Source: Paenibacillus sp. XY044 (GTDB lineage Bacteria; Bacillota; Bacilli; Paenibacillales; Paenibacillaceae). From it: DNA of 64,000 bases. The position numbers and the translations under genes are program-made. The DNA is taken from NCBI RefSeq assembly GCF_002257645.1, contig NZ_NQMO01000006.1:124001-188000 (forward strand), given 5' to 3'. Within the stretch, counting starts at the first letter, position 1, and each line of letters starts with the position of its first letter. The notes beneath the pieces are model-generated. The model was given only the letters and a program-made list of their open reading frames with translations. It did no database searches and was not told the origin of the DNA. This document shows positions 62,237-64,000 of the stretch, one piece after another.

Positions 62237-64000
62237 CGAGTGCCTGGGTTCGCGAGGAAACCCCTAATTTCTCATACAGGCGGGATAAGTAGACCTTAAT
62301 GGTCCCTTCTGACAGCGCCATTTCGGCGGCCATCTCCTTATTGCTGGCCCCTTGGCCGATCAGCCGGAGCAGCTCCGATTCGCTGCGGCTCAGCGGTTCC
62401 GCCGTGGTCGAAGCGGCAGCCGTTTCCTCCCGGGCCATGGGGAATTGCTCCAGAAGCGCGCGGACATAGTCCCTGGATACTTCTCCCGGGAGTCCGGCTC
62501 CAAAGTCATTCTGACTACCGCCAAGCTCTCCACGCAGTACGGCGGCCTCATACCGGCCAAGCAGAAGCATCAGCGGCTTGCCCTCATCCACGAAACTCCG
62601 GATATACCCGTTTTGTTCCCCCAGGAACAATGCAGTATGGAGGTGGCGGAGGGCGGCTGTTTTTTGCCCCAGCTGTTCATTGAGCAGCGCCTGCAGGATG
62701 TGGTTTTCGAGGATGCTGGAAACGAGCTGTTCCCGCTCGGACTGGGGCAGCAGGTGCTCCAGAATCCGCAGCGCCTCGTTCTCCTTCCGCTGCTTGCCAA
62801 GCAGGCGCACGAGCGTCATCAATTCATACTCCCGCTGAAAAGTCGGCTTGTCCTTGGCGGACAGCCCGAGTCGGGCCATCAGCTTCTTGGCGGCCGTCAT
62901 TTGCCCGTCCGCAAGATGTATGCGTATTTTGAATGCCGTCAGATGATTGGACCAGGGCGTGCCCCAGCCGGCAGAAGATGAGAGCGGGGCCTCCAGCACC
63001 TCGTCGATCACGTCATGTGCCAGAGCGGTCCGCTCGTCCGCAACAAGCAGTCGGGCCTTCATGAGCAGCATGGGGACGAGCAGCCCCGGCACGTTCAAGC
63101 CATCGGTCAGGATCGTCATCTCCTGGAGCAACCCGCGGCATTCGTCGAGACGGTTCCATTCATAATATCCTTCAACCAGCGACTGCTTCACGTACAGGTG
63201 GATGAGCGACCGCTGCCAGCCATGGGCGGCGAGCACACCCATGAACAGCGTGCCGATTTTTTCCGTATCCGCGGACAGGACTCCTTTTAACCCCAGCGCG
63301 GTCCGTCTCACCAATGGCTCGGTTTTGTTGTAGTTAAACATATAGTAAGTCGGATCAGCCGGCAGAATGTCGTCCAGCATGGTGCCGATAAAGGCAAACC
63401 AATTCGCGAAGTCTCCGCTTGCGAACATCAGATTGGAGCGGACGAACAGGATGCCGCTCTGCAGCTGCTTCAACCGCTCCGAAGCTTCCAGTTGCCGGGA
63501 CGACGTCTCCAAGGATCCGAGTTTATCCTCAGCCTCGCCGAAGCGCCCGGTAAGCACCAGCACAAAGGCGTACAGGAGCGACAGCTCCAATGGCAGCTTA
63601 TGCGCTGGCGGGAATCCTTCGAACCAGTGCAGCAGGACGGAAACTTCCCCGCGCTCCAGCACGGCCGGAATATGCCGCTCGAGCAGGCGGTCCGCTTCGG
63701 CGTAATCTCCGGCTGCCATGGCGTGGTCTACGGCTTCGTCCAGCAATTCGCGGGACGCAAAGCCCTTGCCCGCCAGCCGGTTCAGCCGTATCCACTCTTC
63801 CGGCTGATGCCGCTTGAGATGTTCCCGGACAAAACCGGCGAATAAATGGTGGTAGCGGAACCATTCATGCTGCGGATCCAGCGGGACGAGGAACAAACCC
63901 AGCCTGCGGGCCGCGTCAAGCTTGTCCCCGCTGGCAGGTTCACCCGTCAGCAGGCCGCACATGCCCGCATTCATCCGGTCGAGGATGGCCGTCGTCAGCA
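62205..64000 (-). CDS. MalT/LuxR-type ATP-dependent regulator, 5' end missing
   Basis: The frame stays open to the right edge (LTTAILDR precedes MNAGMCG), so the start and the NTPase domain lie outside. Visible are the WFRYHHLFAGFVRE winged-helix-like segment of MalT-type proteins, a long helical TPR-like region (about 100-450 of the visible part) and a C-terminal LuxR HTH (LSRSESELLRLIGQGASNKE to GTIKVYLSRLYEKLGVSSRTQA). Such proteins activate genes after binding ATP and an inducer. The inducer is unknown. It overlaps the convergent kinase gene. Confidence 0.88.
   Translation of the reverse strand, partial: LTTAILDRMNAGMCGLLTGEPASGDKLDAARRLGLFLVPLDPQHEWFRYHHLFAGFVREHLKRHQPEEWIRLNRLAGKGFASRELLDEAVDHAMAAGDYAEADRLLERHIPAVLERGEVSVLLHWFEGFPPAHKLPLELSLLYAFVLVLTGRFGEAEDKLGSLETSSRQLEASERLKQLQSGILFVRSNLMFASGDFANWFAFIGTMLDDILPADPTYYMFNYNKTEPLVRRTALGLKGVLSADTEKIGTLFMGVLAAHGWQRSLIHLYVKQSLVEGYYEWNRLDECRGLLQEMTILTDGLNVPGLLVPMLLMKARLLVADERTALAHDVIDEVLEAPLSSSAGWGTPWSNHLTAFKIRIHLADGQMTAAKKLMARLGLSAKDKPTFQREYELMTLVRLLGKQRKENEALRILEHLLPQSEREQLVSSILENHILQALLNEQLGQKTAALRHLHTALFLGEQNGYIRSFVDEGKPLMLLLGRYEAAVLRGELGGSQNDFGAGLPGEVSRDYVRALLEQFPMAREETAAASTTAEPLSRSESELLRLIGQGASNKEMAAEMALSEGTIKVYLSRLYEKLGVSSRTQALVTARQLGLLS

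Overview
The window reads as chromosomal DNA of a Gram-positive, endospore-forming bacterium of the Paenibacillus type. The evidence is moderately high GC, strong AGGAGG-like ribosome binding sites with frequent TTG and GTG starts, SLH-anchored surface protein, LplABC-type sugar transport with large membrane-bound AraC regulators, secreted GH8 and GH87 enzymes, and B. subtilis-like modules (des-desK-desR, sigV-rsiV-oatA, a MurR locus). I see no rRNA, tRNA, CRISPR array, insertion sequence or phage gene. The species is inferred from family content, not from a marker gene.

Layout. 1-9.8 kb: end of a GPH sugar transporter with a YdjC/ChbG deacetylase, an MscS channel, uridine kinase, a cephalosporin-C deacetylase/acetyl-xylan esterase, a large SLH surface protein and an MBL hydrolase. 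9.9-17.4 kb: an unusual 14-residue-repeat protein, the membrane-fluidity system Des/DesK/DesR with a visible operator, and an OmpR-type two-component system divergent from a secreted repeat protein. 17.6-28.6 kb: threonine-aldolase-like enzyme, DedA, MsrA, an MFS exporter, two small conserved-looking proteins, a YbbE-like serine hydrolase plus MurR/RpiR regulator, a soluble PAS histidine kinase, a SatA-like acetyltransferase, an Lrp regulator and a VOC protein. 28.8-40.4 kb: carbohydrate island with membrane AraC regulator, two LplB/LplC-type permeases, binding lipoprotein, GH29 fucosidase, an ArsR-SRPBCC pair, and AraC divergent from a GH4 alpha-galactosidase, with a three-copy structured DNA repeat between them.

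40.5-45.4 kb: a lysozyme-response locus. SigV, RsiV and OatA are joined by a secreted protein that looks like a free RsiV ectodomain. Three transcription units share one ECF-type promoter (AAC, 18 bases, CGTCT), so they probably form one SigV regulon. 45.7-54.4 kb: a very large secreted GH87-like alpha-glucanase, an Fsr-type exporter with divergent AraC regulator, an APH-like kinase and a GH8 glucanase behind a 20-base palindromic operator. 54.4-64 kb: a heterodimeric ABC exporter with one degenerate ATP site and a striking inverted repeat upstream, an ABC-2 exporter plus two-component system operon, and a partial MalT/LuxR-type regulator running off the right edge.

The strongest candidate for something undescribed is the secreted RsiV-like protein inside the SigV regulon, a possible lysozyme decoy. 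Next come the three tandem 111-base repeats whose stem bases co-vary, and the 14-residue-repeat protein at 9987-10955.
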